Position numbers and translations under genes: made by a program. Of a stretch of DNA of 6,555 bases, positions 1 to 4,233 are shown piece by piece. The notes under the pieces were generated by a model. That model did no database searches. It had not been told where the DNA came from and saw only the letters and a list, made by a program, of their open reading frames with translations. This stretch comes from Bacteroidia bacterium (lineage in GTDB: Bacteria; Bacteroidota; Bacteroidia; Flavobacteriales; Flavobacteriaceae): the NCBI GenBank assembly GCA_018679315.1, contig JAHHLF010000170.1, positions 1 through 6,555 of the forward strand. The letters run 5' to 3'. Positions within the stretch are counted from its first letter, which is position 1; the number at the start of each line of letters is the position of its first letter.

Positions 1-264
1 GACCAATAGAACTACGAGGATGGCAATGGCTTCTGTATGGTCGCCAAAAGCGAACGAAACTCCTGCTGCGACCACCAGGAGATAAACGATGATGCTCTTG
101 AATTGATTAAGGAATAACAGGACAACAGGTGTCGCCTTTTTTTCGGAGAGTACATTTCTACCATATCGGTTCAAGCGCTCTTGAACATCCTCAGTGGTCA
201 ACCCTTGCTCACTGGTGTTCAGCAATTGAAGGATCTCAGATGTGGCCAGAGAATGGTGGTTCAT
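1..264 (-). CDS. Cation-transporting P-type ATPase, N-terminal 88 residues (cut by window edge)
   Basis: Reading leftwards from ATG at 264, the frame stays open to base 1 and gives 88 residues beginning MNHHSLATSEILQLLNTSEQ. The first ~45 residues match the cation_ATPase_N domain seen in Ca2+/Mg2+/H+ P-type ATPases, including the typical GLTTEDVQERLNRYGRNVL stretch. A short basic linker (SEKKATP) follows, then a first membrane helix around residues 54-72 (LNQFKSIIVYLLVVAAGVSF), then FGDHTEAIAILVVLLV, the start of the second helix. This order is the standard start of a P2-type pump in the inner membrane. An in-frame TAG lies two codons upstream, so 264 is the earliest ATG. The A, P and N domains, including the DKTGT phosphorylation site, lie outside the window, so the transported ion cannot be told. 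It lies downstream of the candidate cassette in the same orientation; no clear promoter was seen in the 101 bp upstream. Confidence 0.85.
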   Translation of the reverse strand, partial: MNHHSLATSEILQLLNTSEQGLTTEDVQERLNRYGRNVLSEKKATPVVLLFLNQFKSIIVYLLVVAAGVSFAFGDHTEAIAILVVLLV

Positions 265-364
265 TTTCTAGATATTGATTCTCCTATGCAGGTGCGATTT
301 CATTTCTTCAAGAATCATTCTTATTTCCTACAGTCAAGTTTGCACTGTTATCATATTGAATTGC

Positions 365-490
365 CCCTAACGCCCCTGGCTATGAGCCGGCGCTTTGATG
401 CGCCGCCCATACCTGGGCCAGATTATTAGAAAACAAGTTAGCAAATATTCGCAAGCCTAGGAGAGCGATGGATTATAGGCGTTGTTGTGG
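365..490 (-). other. Candidate attC-like recombination site after the 495-977 gene
   Basis: On the minus strand this stretch begins CCACAAC-AACGCC (490-478) only four bases after the stop codon of the membrane-protein gene, and ends GGCG-TTAGGG (374-365). AACGCC and GGCGTT are exact complements 103 bp apart, and the ~126-bp span is in the range of long attC sites such as Vibrio VCRs. The outer CCACAAC is complementary to GTTGTGG, which lies just before the gene's start codon; that is expected if the gene entered as a circle whose attC R' half stayed at its front. Inside, CCTGGCT (375-381) can pair with AGCCTAGG (454-461) with one extrahelical base, and a strong GC hairpin sits at 388-405. Against the call: the unpaired segments are very unequal (0 versus 16 nt), and the R' box GTTAGGG misses the final pyrimidine of GTTRRRY. 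This is inference, not a recognised family match. Confidence 0.38.
376..421. repeat. Compact cluster of nested inverted repeats
   Basis: Within 46 bp several stems can form: CTGGC (376-380) with GCCAG (417-421), TATG (381-384) with CATA (408-411), and a perfect CGGCGC/GCGCCG stem (388-393/400-405) around a TTTGAT loop. Alternative hairpins are GGCT-ATG-AGCC (378-388) and GCCCA-TACC-TGGGC (405-418). There is no T-run on either side, so it does not look like an intrinsic terminator. It lies in the 230-bp non-coding gap between the ATPase start and the membrane-protein stop. It may be the apical part of the attC-like site or a structured leader of the ATPase mRNA. Confidence 0.55.
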
Positions 491-494
491 TGAG

Positions 495-977
495 TTACTC
501 AAATTTTAAATTTTCGAATACGAATACTGCAGAACGCCCTGCAATAATGAGGAGAAAAGCCAGATATAAGTAGACTCGATAATTAAATTTCATATAATAC
601 CAAGGTTGACCATTTATGTACTCAGGATGATCAACTAAATTGGAAAGGACTTGATTGGTACGGTGCAACTTCCTGATTTTCTCTAGGAGTCTAAGCTCCC
701 AATTGATGATATAAAAGGTAAATAACACGTAAAATACGAGGAGAAGGGAAAGTGATTTAATTACAAATTGAGAATTATGTAAAAACTGGGATTGTTCTGT
801 ATTAATTATAGGCAAAGTGATACATCCAATTACAGCAAGGGTAGATCTGATTAAGTGCCTCCAGATTAGGTCATGTCTATATTTATATTCATCCCAGATA
901 AGACTTGCCTCTTCCTTATCTAATGGCTCATCTCTAGACAATTTATTTGGTTTTGACATATCTGGCCGGTTTAACAT
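495..977 (-). CDS. Small three-TM membrane protein of unknown function (possible integron-like cassette gene)
   Basis: The product is 160 residues and I do not recognise a named family with confidence. Residues 1-40 are hydrophilic and charged and carry an aromatic/charged motif, IWDEYKYRHDLIW (27-39). Three hydrophobic segments follow at about 43-58, 71-92 and 133-154. Between the second and third is a basic, amphipathic loop (ELRLLEKIRKLHRTNQVL), probably cytosolic. No signal peptide or catalytic motif is visible. The start at 977 is used because it sits 10 bp after the inverted repeat that bounds the gene; a second ATG seven codons in (957-959) is possible. The gene lies 37 bp downstream of the recombinase in the same direction with no promoter seen between them, so co-transcription is likely. 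The pair GTTGTGGTGA (484-493) and TCACCACAAC (978-987) brackets it tightly, which suggests it moves as a unit. The call as a real gene is firm; its role is open. Confidence 0.7.
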   Translation of the reverse strand: MLNRPDMSKPNKLSRDEPLDKEEASLIWDEYKYRHDLIWRHLIRSTLAVIGCITLPIINTEQSQFLHNSQFVIKSLSLLLVFYVLFTFYIINWELRLLEKIRKLHRTNQVLSNLVDHPEYINGQPWYYMKFNYRVYLYLAFLLIIAGRSAVFVFENLKFE

Positions 978-995
978 TCACCACAACTCGTTATA
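978..995. repeat. Inverted-repeat partner bounding the cassette-like gene; attI-like junction
   Basis: TCACCACAAC (978-987) is the exact reverse complement of GTTGTGGTGA (484-493), so the membrane-protein gene is enclosed by a 10-bp perfect inverted repeat starting within 2 bases of its stop and 1 base of its start. The similarity continues loosely outward: TATAACGA before one copy and TATAGGCGTT before the other, both read toward the gene. On the minus strand the junction reads TATAACGAGTTGTGGTGA-ATG, placing an AAC/GTT pair where an integron first-cassette boundary would be. Confidence 0.5.
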
Positions 996-1014
996 TGAAG
1001 ACTAAAATAGCACT

Positions 1015-1968
1015 TTATCCCTTGAAATTTCCGGATAAGGGTTGGTTTAATAGGTTTTTATCCGGCTCGCGAAGTTCTAGTAAAGTGGTGTCTAATGGAC
1101 TTTGTACAGATAGTAGATCTTTTTTTGCCACATGGGTATAGATCATAGTGGTTTCGGGTTTGGAATGACCCAATAATTCCTGAACGAGTCGCAAATTCAC
1201 ACCATTTTCGATTAAATGCGTGGCATATGAATGCCTGAGTGTGTGTGGAGTAACGCGTTTTTTAATTCCGGCCTTGCGACAGGAACGTCTCAGAAAATTT
1301 CGAATACTACTCGCGCTATAGGGTCCGCCTTTTTCACCTTGGAAGAGGTACTGCTGGGGCTTGTAACTGCTCACGTAGTTTAGTAGCAAAGGCACTGTAC
1401 TTTCTGCTAAAACAATGTATCGGTCTTTTCTTCCTTTTGATTGAACAACAACCAATTGCCTGCGATCCAGATCAATATTAGCCAAACGTAATTGAAGAAC
1501 TTCCCCTATGCGCAATCCACAAGAATACAACAAAGCCAGGATGGTACGATGCTTTAAATTGTAAGTTACACGTAATAGATCGATCACTTCTTTCTTGCTC
1601 AGAACGGTGGGCAAATGCCTACTCTTTCTAGGGCGCTGAATTCCCTCTGGTTCTATTCCACTCTTGGTAAATCGATCCCCGAAATGTTTTAATGCGCTTA
1701 CCAATTGCCTGTGGGTGCTTATACCATATTTCCTGCGTTTAACAACCACCTCAATAAAACGCTGAACAGATTCATTATCTAATTCATGTAAGGGGCGTTC
1801 TTTCCAATACAACAAAAGGAAAACAATAAAACTACGATAGGTACTAATTGTGGAAGGGCTCAAACGCAAACCTCCAAGGTATTGTACGTACAGTTCTAAA
1901 ATCGCATGCTGCCTTTCATGAAGCAAGGTTTCAAAATTCTTTTGGATGGGTTTGCCAGGGTTTTGCAA
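1015..1968 (-). CDS. Tyrosine recombinase, IntI/XerD-like, full length
   Basis: This 317-residue site-specific recombinase cuts and rejoins DNA through a catalytic tyrosine. A SAM-like core-binding domain spans about residues 15-105, with LSPSTISTYRSF and STHRQLVSALKHF. The catalytic domain (about 118-297) has all expected residues: R153 (CGLRIGE), K178 (SKGRKDR), H242 and R245 (PHTLRHSYATHL), H268 (LLGHS) and Y277 (MIYTHV). Features shared with integron integrases are RPRKSRHLPTVL before the catalytic domain and SVQSPLD after the tyrosine. The extra ~20-residue insertion that defines classical IntI is absent: only a short segment separates the K178 strand from the H-x-x-R helix. TTG at 1968 is the assigned start: TAA is three codons upstream and there is no in-frame ATG before residue 275. 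Another start, such as TTG codon 15, is possible. Its own promoter is not obvious; TATTTTAG upstream is only a weak -7 match. Confidence 0.9.
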   Translation of the reverse strand: MQNPGKPIQKNFETLLHERQHAILELYVQYLGGLRLSPSTISTYRSFIVFLLLYWKERPLHELDNESVQRFIEVVVKRRKYGISTHRQLVSALKHFGDRFTKSGIEPEGIQRPRKSRHLPTVLSKKEVIDLLRVTYNLKHRTILALLYSCGLRIGEVLQLRLANIDLDRRQLVVVQSKGRKDRYIVLAESTVPLLLNYVSSYKPQQYLFQGEKGGPYSASSIRNFLRRSCRKAGIKKRVTPHTLRHSYATHLIENGVNLRLVQELLGHSKPETTMIYTHVAKKDLLSVQSPLDTTLLELREPDKNLLNQPLSGNFKG

Positions 1969-2030
1969 ATCACTTTAGTTCTGTTCTCTAAAATAAGGGA
2001 TATGGAGTGAAGGATACTTGCACCTTGGAA

Positions 2031-2059
2031 TTTGGAGAGGGGACTGGGGTTGGCTCGCT
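2031..2059 (+). repeat. 29-bp direct repeat, copy 1
   Basis: This stretch, starting TTTGGAGAGGGGACTGGGG and ending GGCTCGCT, occurs again without mismatch at 3769-3797 in the same orientation, 1,738 bp away. Here it directly follows CTTGGAA. In the second copy the same CTTGGAA is separated from the repeat by a 20-bp palindromic block. It lies in the 188-bp gap between the divergent recombinase and lipoprotein genes, just upstream of the lipoprotein promoter. Confidence 0.85.
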
Positions 2060-2080
2060 CCTTTGTTCATGACCAATATC

Positions 2081-2112
2081 ATTGTATTCCCTTTATTTCA
2101 AAAGTACCTTTG
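2081..2112 (+). promoter_or_regulatory. Bacteroidetes-type promoter for the lipoprotein cluster
   Basis: ATTG (2081-2084) acts as the -33 TTG box, followed by a 20-nt spacer and TACCTTTG (2105-2112), a perfect match to the Bacteroidetes -7 box TAnnTTTG. Transcription should begin near 2117-2119, giving a leader of about 40 nt before the first lipoprotein start at 2157. Both boxes and spacing fit the known consensus; activity is inferred. Confidence 0.7.
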
Positions 2113-2156
2113 ATAGTTGCCCTACTCATTGACATCCTGTAATAAACAGTTGAGTC

Positions 2157-2540
2157 ATGAGAACAAGAACATTTAAAAATCAGATCAAATCCATTTCCCT
2201 TTTCCTGGCAACGCTTATTTTATTCCAAAGCTGTGCAACTTATAAGACTCCATCAACATTAGAACAGGCAGTACAGGAACAGAAAGAAGTCAAGATTGTT
2301 ACCATTGACGATGACACCTTGAAATACAAGTATATCGTCTACGAAGATGGCCAGTTTTATGGCGTAAATGACAATCCAGGTGAAGATGTAAAATTCCCAA
2401 TTAGCACTGAGGAAGTAGCTGAAGTTTTGATGAAAGAAAAAGGACTTCCTACATGGGCCATCGTTGTGATTTCGGCAATTGGAGGGGCTGTATTGTTAAT
2501 GGGAATTGCGATGTTAGCTTACTCACAAGGATGGGGATAA
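2157..2540 (+). CDS. Small lipoprotein with C-terminal hydrophobic helix, paralogue 1 of 3
   Basis: The product has 127 residues and an SPII signal: a basic N-terminus, a hydrophobic core (about 11-22) and the lipobox LFQSC with C26 as the lipidated residue. The residues after the cysteine (ATYKTP) are not acidic, so the surface-export signal known in Flavobacteriia is absent and a periplasm-facing anchor is likely. The central part (about 29-97) shares with its neighbours the blocks TLEQA, KYKYIVYEDGQFYGV and PISTEEVAEVLM. A glycine-rich hydrophobic helix follows (about 101-121: AIVVISAIGG...). Having both a lipid anchor and a C-terminal membrane helix is unusual. By hand count it shares about three quarters of residues with paralogue 2 after the cysteine, so that duplication is recent. 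It is the first gene after the 2081-2112 promoter. Function unknown. Confidence 0.88.
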   Translation: MRTRTFKNQIKSISLFLATLILFQSCATYKTPSTLEQAVQEQKEVKIVTIDDDTLKYKYIVYEDGQFYGVNDNPGEDVKFPISTEEVAEVLMKEKGLPTWAIVVISAIGGAVLLMGIAMLAYSQGWG

Positions 2541-2556
2541 GAAACGATTTTGTTGT

Positions 2557-2928
2557 ATGAAGAATTTAAACAAAAGACTAAAGGCCATTGCGTTATTACT
2601 ATCAGGACTAATCCTCCTGCAAAGCTGTTCGGCTTATAAAACTCCGATTACCCTAGAACAGGCGGCCCAGGAAGAGAAAGCAGTTAAGATCATTACGGTG
2701 GAAGATGAGACTTATAAGTACAAGTACATCGTTTACGAAGACGGTCAATTCTATGGGGTAAAGGATAATCCCGGGAAGAATGTTAGATTCCCAATTAGTA
2801 CAGAGGAAGTAGCTGAGGTGTTAATGAAGAAAAAAGGATTACCCTGGTGGGCATGGGTGCTTATTACGTATGGAATTTATTTGGCGGGTTTGGGGGTTTA
2901 TTGTTTAACTAGTGATGATTGTTATTAA
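2557..2928 (+). CDS. Small lipoprotein with C-terminal hydrophobic helix, paralogue 2 of 3
   Basis: The 123-residue product starts 16 bp after the first paralogue's stop and is probably in the same transcript. The signal peptide is MKNLNKRLKA followed by a Leu/Ile core and the lipobox LLQSC, with C24 lipidated; no acidic residues follow (SAYKTP). The central domain (about 27-95) is nearly the same as in paralogue 1: KYKYIVYEDGQFYGV and FPISTEEVAEVLMKKKGLP are conserved. The C-terminal hydrophobic helix (about 97-116) has diverged fully (WWAWVLITYGIYLAGLGVY) and ends CLTSDDCY, adding two cysteines not present in the other copies. So the middle is under constraint while the tail changes freely or has been swapped. 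Function unknown. Confidence 0.87.
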   Translation: MKNLNKRLKAIALLLSGLILLQSCSAYKTPITLEQAAQEEKAVKIITVEDETYKYKYIVYEDGQFYGVKDNPGKNVRFPISTEEVAEVLMKKKGLPWWAWVLITYGIYLAGLGVYCLTSDDCY

Positions 2929-3005
2929 TGAGGTCAATTGAATTTCTCATCTATATAATCAAGAATATTATCTGCTTTGATTTGAACAAACAAAAACCTA
3001 AAACA

Positions 3006-3395
3006 ATGAGGAAGAATCATAAGAAACGGTTTAAATCTATTACGATCTTATTGGCATTACTGGTCTTGTTTCAGGGATGTGTCGTGTATCACAAAACGCC
3101 TACGACCCTTGAACAAGCAAGACAGGAACACATTAAGACCAAGATCACAAATACTGACAATGAAACCATGACGTACAAATACATCACCTATGAAGAGGGT
3201 ACTTTTTATGGGGTGACTACCCGATACGGGAAAGAAGTAAAGAAGCCTTTGAATGATGAGGATATCGTCAGGATCATAACGAAAAATAAATCGGCATCTA
3301 CATGGGTCACCGTAACCGTGATTGCTGGACCAATAATAGCCCTTATTATCGCTATGATAGCAGTACCTGGTTTCGGCTTGGCTAGTGCTCCGTGA
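3006..3395 (+). CDS. Small lipoprotein with C-terminal hydrophobic helix, paralogue 3 of 3
   Basis: The frame is open from an upstream ATG at 2919 that overlaps the previous gene, but ATG 3006 is preferred: it puts the signal peptide at the very N-terminus (MRKNHKKRFKSITILLALLV) as in the two paralogues, with lipobox LFQGC and C25 lipidated. The mature protein would otherwise have a 29-residue extension. The 129-residue product keeps TPTTLEQARQE, TYKYITYEEGTFYGV and a Lys-rich segment, but is clearly the most diverged copy: PISTEEVAEVLM has become PLNDEDIVRIIT. A C-terminal hydrophobic helix spans about 101-120 (VTVTVIAGPIIALIIAMIAV), ending PGFGLASAP. The 77-bp AT-rich gap from paralogue 2 shows no clear promoter. 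Function unknown; probably periplasm-facing because no acidic export signal follows the cysteine. Confidence 0.85.
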   Translation: MRKNHKKRFKSITILLALLVLFQGCVVYHKTPTTLEQARQEHIKTKITNTDNETMTYKYITYEEGTFYGVTTRYGKEVKKPLNDEDIVRIITKNKSASTWVTVTVIAGPIIALIIAMIAVPGFGLASAP

Positions 3396-3404
3396 AGGTA
3401 AATA

Positions 3405-3419
3405 AGCATCTTAGATGCT
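3405..3419 (+). terminator. Possible weak transcription-end hairpin after the lipoprotein cluster
   Basis: AGCATCT-T-AGATGCT is a perfect inverted repeat nine bases after the stop of the third lipoprotein, able to form a 5-bp stem with a 5-nt loop. The downstream sequence is pyrimidine-rich (CCAATTTCCGTCTTTTCC) but has no continuous T-run, so its efficiency as an intrinsic terminator is doubtful. Confidence 0.25.
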
Positions 3420-3508
3420 CCAATTTCCGTCTTTTCCTTTACTCGGGACAATAATGTTTCTGAATTTTGATATACCCCTTCTCAATTTAAATTGTACAGA
3501 CTTGACTT

Positions 3509-3703
3509 TCAGGTAATGATTTTTGAAATCCGCTTCATTTCTTGACTTATTCTCGTCTGAACTACTTTTCCATAGTATTCCTGGGTGATTTTAATACTGG
3601 AATGCCCCAGGATTTCACTGACTATTTCCATTGGAACATAATTATTGAGTAACACAGCAGATACGAAAGTCTTATGTGCAGTAAAATCGATGCGGATTTG
3701 CTT
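3509..3703 (-). pseudogene. Remnant of a second tyrosine recombinase (C-terminal fragment, inactive)
   Basis: About 64 codons at the end of a minus-strand frame match the C-terminus of Bacteroidetes phage/transposon integrases: TFVSAVLLNNYVPMEIVSEI, then LGHSSIKITQEYYGKVVQ and MKRISKII before the stop at 3509. The LGHS histidine and the final tyrosine are kept. The H-x-x-R-H/K-T-F box reads FTAHKTF: the first histidine has become F, and the second catalytic arginine has become H, one transition away from an Arg codon (CGT to CAT). Everything upstream of residue ~58 of the frame is replaced by translated palindromic repeats (PAGRQV, LPSGRF), so the N-terminal domain and the first catalytic Arg are gone. 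It is a different subfamily from the intact recombinase at 1015-1968. It probably marks an old integration event near the tRNA gene. Confidence 0.75.
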
Positions 3704-3710
3704 GGGATTT

Positions 3711-3778
3711 GGAACCTGCCTGCCGGCAGGCAGGTTTGGTGCTTGGAACCTGCCCGACGGCAGGCGGGTTTGGAGAGG
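3711..3778. repeat. Two tandem 34-bp palindromic repeat units (PAGRQAG-type, REP-like)
   Basis: Bases 3713-3736 form a perfect 24-bp palindrome, two copies of the AACCTGCCTGCC half facing each other. A second, slightly degenerate unit follows at 3745-3778, with a CCTGCC-CGAC-GGCAGG hairpin at 3749-3764. Each unit starts GGAACCTGCC and runs into TTTGG. The first 29 bp of the two units differ at three positions by hand comparison. Such palindromes are widespread in Bacteroidetes and, when translated, give LPAGRQAG-type peptides on both strands, which explains the overlapping spurious frames here. They lie just upstream of the recombinase fragment, in line with insertion into a dead gene. The surrounding 3704-3943 stretch holds no supportable gene. 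Confidence 0.85.
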
Positions 3779-3797
3779 GGACTGGGGTTGGCTCGCT
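3769..3797 (+). repeat. 29-bp direct repeat, copy 2
   Basis: Identical over 29 bp and in the same orientation as 2031-2059. It follows directly on the second palindromic unit and overlaps its end. With copy 1 it brackets the lipoprotein cluster and the recombinase remnant. Confidence 0.85.
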
Positions 3798-3874
3798 TCC
3801 ACCTTCGCCTCCAGGCTTCGGCGGACAAGGCACTCGCCTGACCCAGTCGTCCCATTCTGCAAATACAAAACCAA

Positions 3875-3900
3875 CGCAAGCCATGCTTGCGCAGTTTTTT
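3875..3900 (+). terminator. Intrinsic-terminator-like hairpin, plus strand
   Basis: CGCAAGC-CAT-GCTTGCG (3875-3891) is a perfect 7-bp stem with a 3-nt loop, followed by CAG and TTTTTT (3895-3900). It could stop plus-strand transcription coming from the lipoprotein side. No gene ends just before it, so it may be read-through protection or a leftover of lost sequence. Confidence 0.5.
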
Positions 3901-3943
3901 GTTACTTGAAAACACTTGAGCAAGCTCCGCGTTTCCCATAAAC

Positions 3944-3972
3944 AAAAAATCCCGCCTTATAGGCGGGGTTTT
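3944..3972 (-). terminator. Strong intrinsic terminator below the tRNA-tail copy
   Basis: AAAATCCCGCCT (3946-3957) pairs with AGGCGGGGTTTT (3961-3972), a 12-bp stem with one G-T pair and a TAT loop. Read on the minus strand the stem is followed by T6 (complement of 3944-3949). It sits about as far beyond the tRNA-Lys tail copy at 3981-3997 as the other terminator sits beyond the real tRNA-Lys, so it may be the original terminator of the tRNA locus. It could also work weakly on the plus strand. Confidence 0.8.
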
Positions 3973-3980
3973 GTGCTTGA

Positions 3981-3997
3981 TCGTGACCTGACTGGGG
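3981..3997 (-). repeat. 17-bp copy of the tRNA-Lys 3' end (att-like direct repeat)
   Basis: TCGTGACCTGACTGGGG is identical to 4096-4112. The 4096-4112 copy covers the last 13 nt of tRNA-Lys, its discriminator base and three bases beyond. The two copies are direct repeats 115 bp apart. Duplication of a tRNA 3' end is the usual footprint of tyrosine-recombinase integration; a broken tandem tRNA-Lys copy is the alternative. Confidence 0.65.
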
Positions 3998-4048
3998 TTT
4001 ACTGTAAAAGCGCTTCGCTGCTTTACAGCATAAACTTCTCACCCCAGT
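3991..4048. repeat. Long imperfect inverted repeat between the two tRNA-tail copies
   Basis: ACTGGGGT (3991-3998) is the exact complement of ACCCCAGT (4041-4048). Moving inward, GTTTA pairs with TAAAC, CTGTAAA with TTTACAG, and AGCG with CGCT around a CTT apex, interrupted only by small bulges. In all about 22 base pairs can form in 58 bp. The left arm overlaps the tRNA-tail copy. There is no T-run after it in either direction, so it is not an ordinary terminator. Confidence 0.7.
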
Positions 4049-4058
4049 TTTATTGCAT

Positions 4059-4085
4059 AAAAAATCCCGGCCATTAGCCGGGATT
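4059..4085 (-). terminator. Intrinsic terminator of tRNA-Lys
   Basis: AATCCCGGC (4063-4071) and GCCGGGATT (4077-4085) form a perfect 9-bp stem with a CATTA loop, followed on the minus strand by T6 (complement of 4059-4064). It begins 13 nt past the tRNA discriminator base. Confidence 0.85.
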
Positions 4086-4098
4086 CCATGTCACTTCG

Positions 4099-4171
4099 TG
4101 ACCTGACTGGGGCTCGAACCCAGGACCCTCTCCTTAAAAGGGAGATGCTCTACCAACTGAGCTATCAGGTC
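4099..4171 (-). tRNA. tRNA-Lys (anticodon UUU)
   Basis: The 73-nt minus-strand sequence folds into a complete cloverleaf: acceptor GACCTGA/TCAGGTC (7 bp), D stem GCTC/GAGC, anticodon stem TCTCC/GGAGA with loop CTTTTAA, a 5-nt variable loop GGGTC, T stem CTGGG/CCCAG with loop TTCGAGC, and discriminator A at 4099. The anticodon TTT lies at 4136-4138, reading AAA/AAG codons for lysine. CCA is not encoded; CGA follows the discriminator. The gene has its own promoter (4234-4264) and terminator (4059-4085). Its 3' end is duplicated at 3981-3997, which suggests use as an integration target. Confidence 0.97.
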
Positions 4172-4233
4172 TAAATATTTCGAATTCGAGGGGCTTCGCC
4201 CGCCGAAGCAATCCGATAGATTGCAAAGGAGGG

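Noticed and set aside
181..429. 82-codon plus-strand frame
   Set aside because: It lies antisense to the clearly recognisable ATPase N-terminus and runs into non-coding hairpins; no homology is seen.
365..443. Shorter attC reading, CTAAC (367-371) to GTTAG (437-441)
   Set aside because: The 5-bp match leaves two mismatches in the GTTRRRY box and ignores the inverted repeat that borders the gene; the 365-490 version explains more.
2919..3005. Upstream ATG at 2919 extending the third lipoprotein by 29 residues
   Set aside because: It would bury the signal peptide inside the protein and overlap the previous gene; ATG 3006 gives the same layout as the two paralogues.
3711..3797. CRISPR-like array
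   Set aside because: There are only two degenerate palindromic units directly abutting, with no spacers of constant length and no cas genes.
3622..3945. Open frames on both strands with LPAGRQAG, CRQAG and GGEGG-type peptides
   Set aside because: They are translations of the palindromic repeats in several frames at once; no frame is coherent outside the repeats, except the recombinase tail at 3509-3703.
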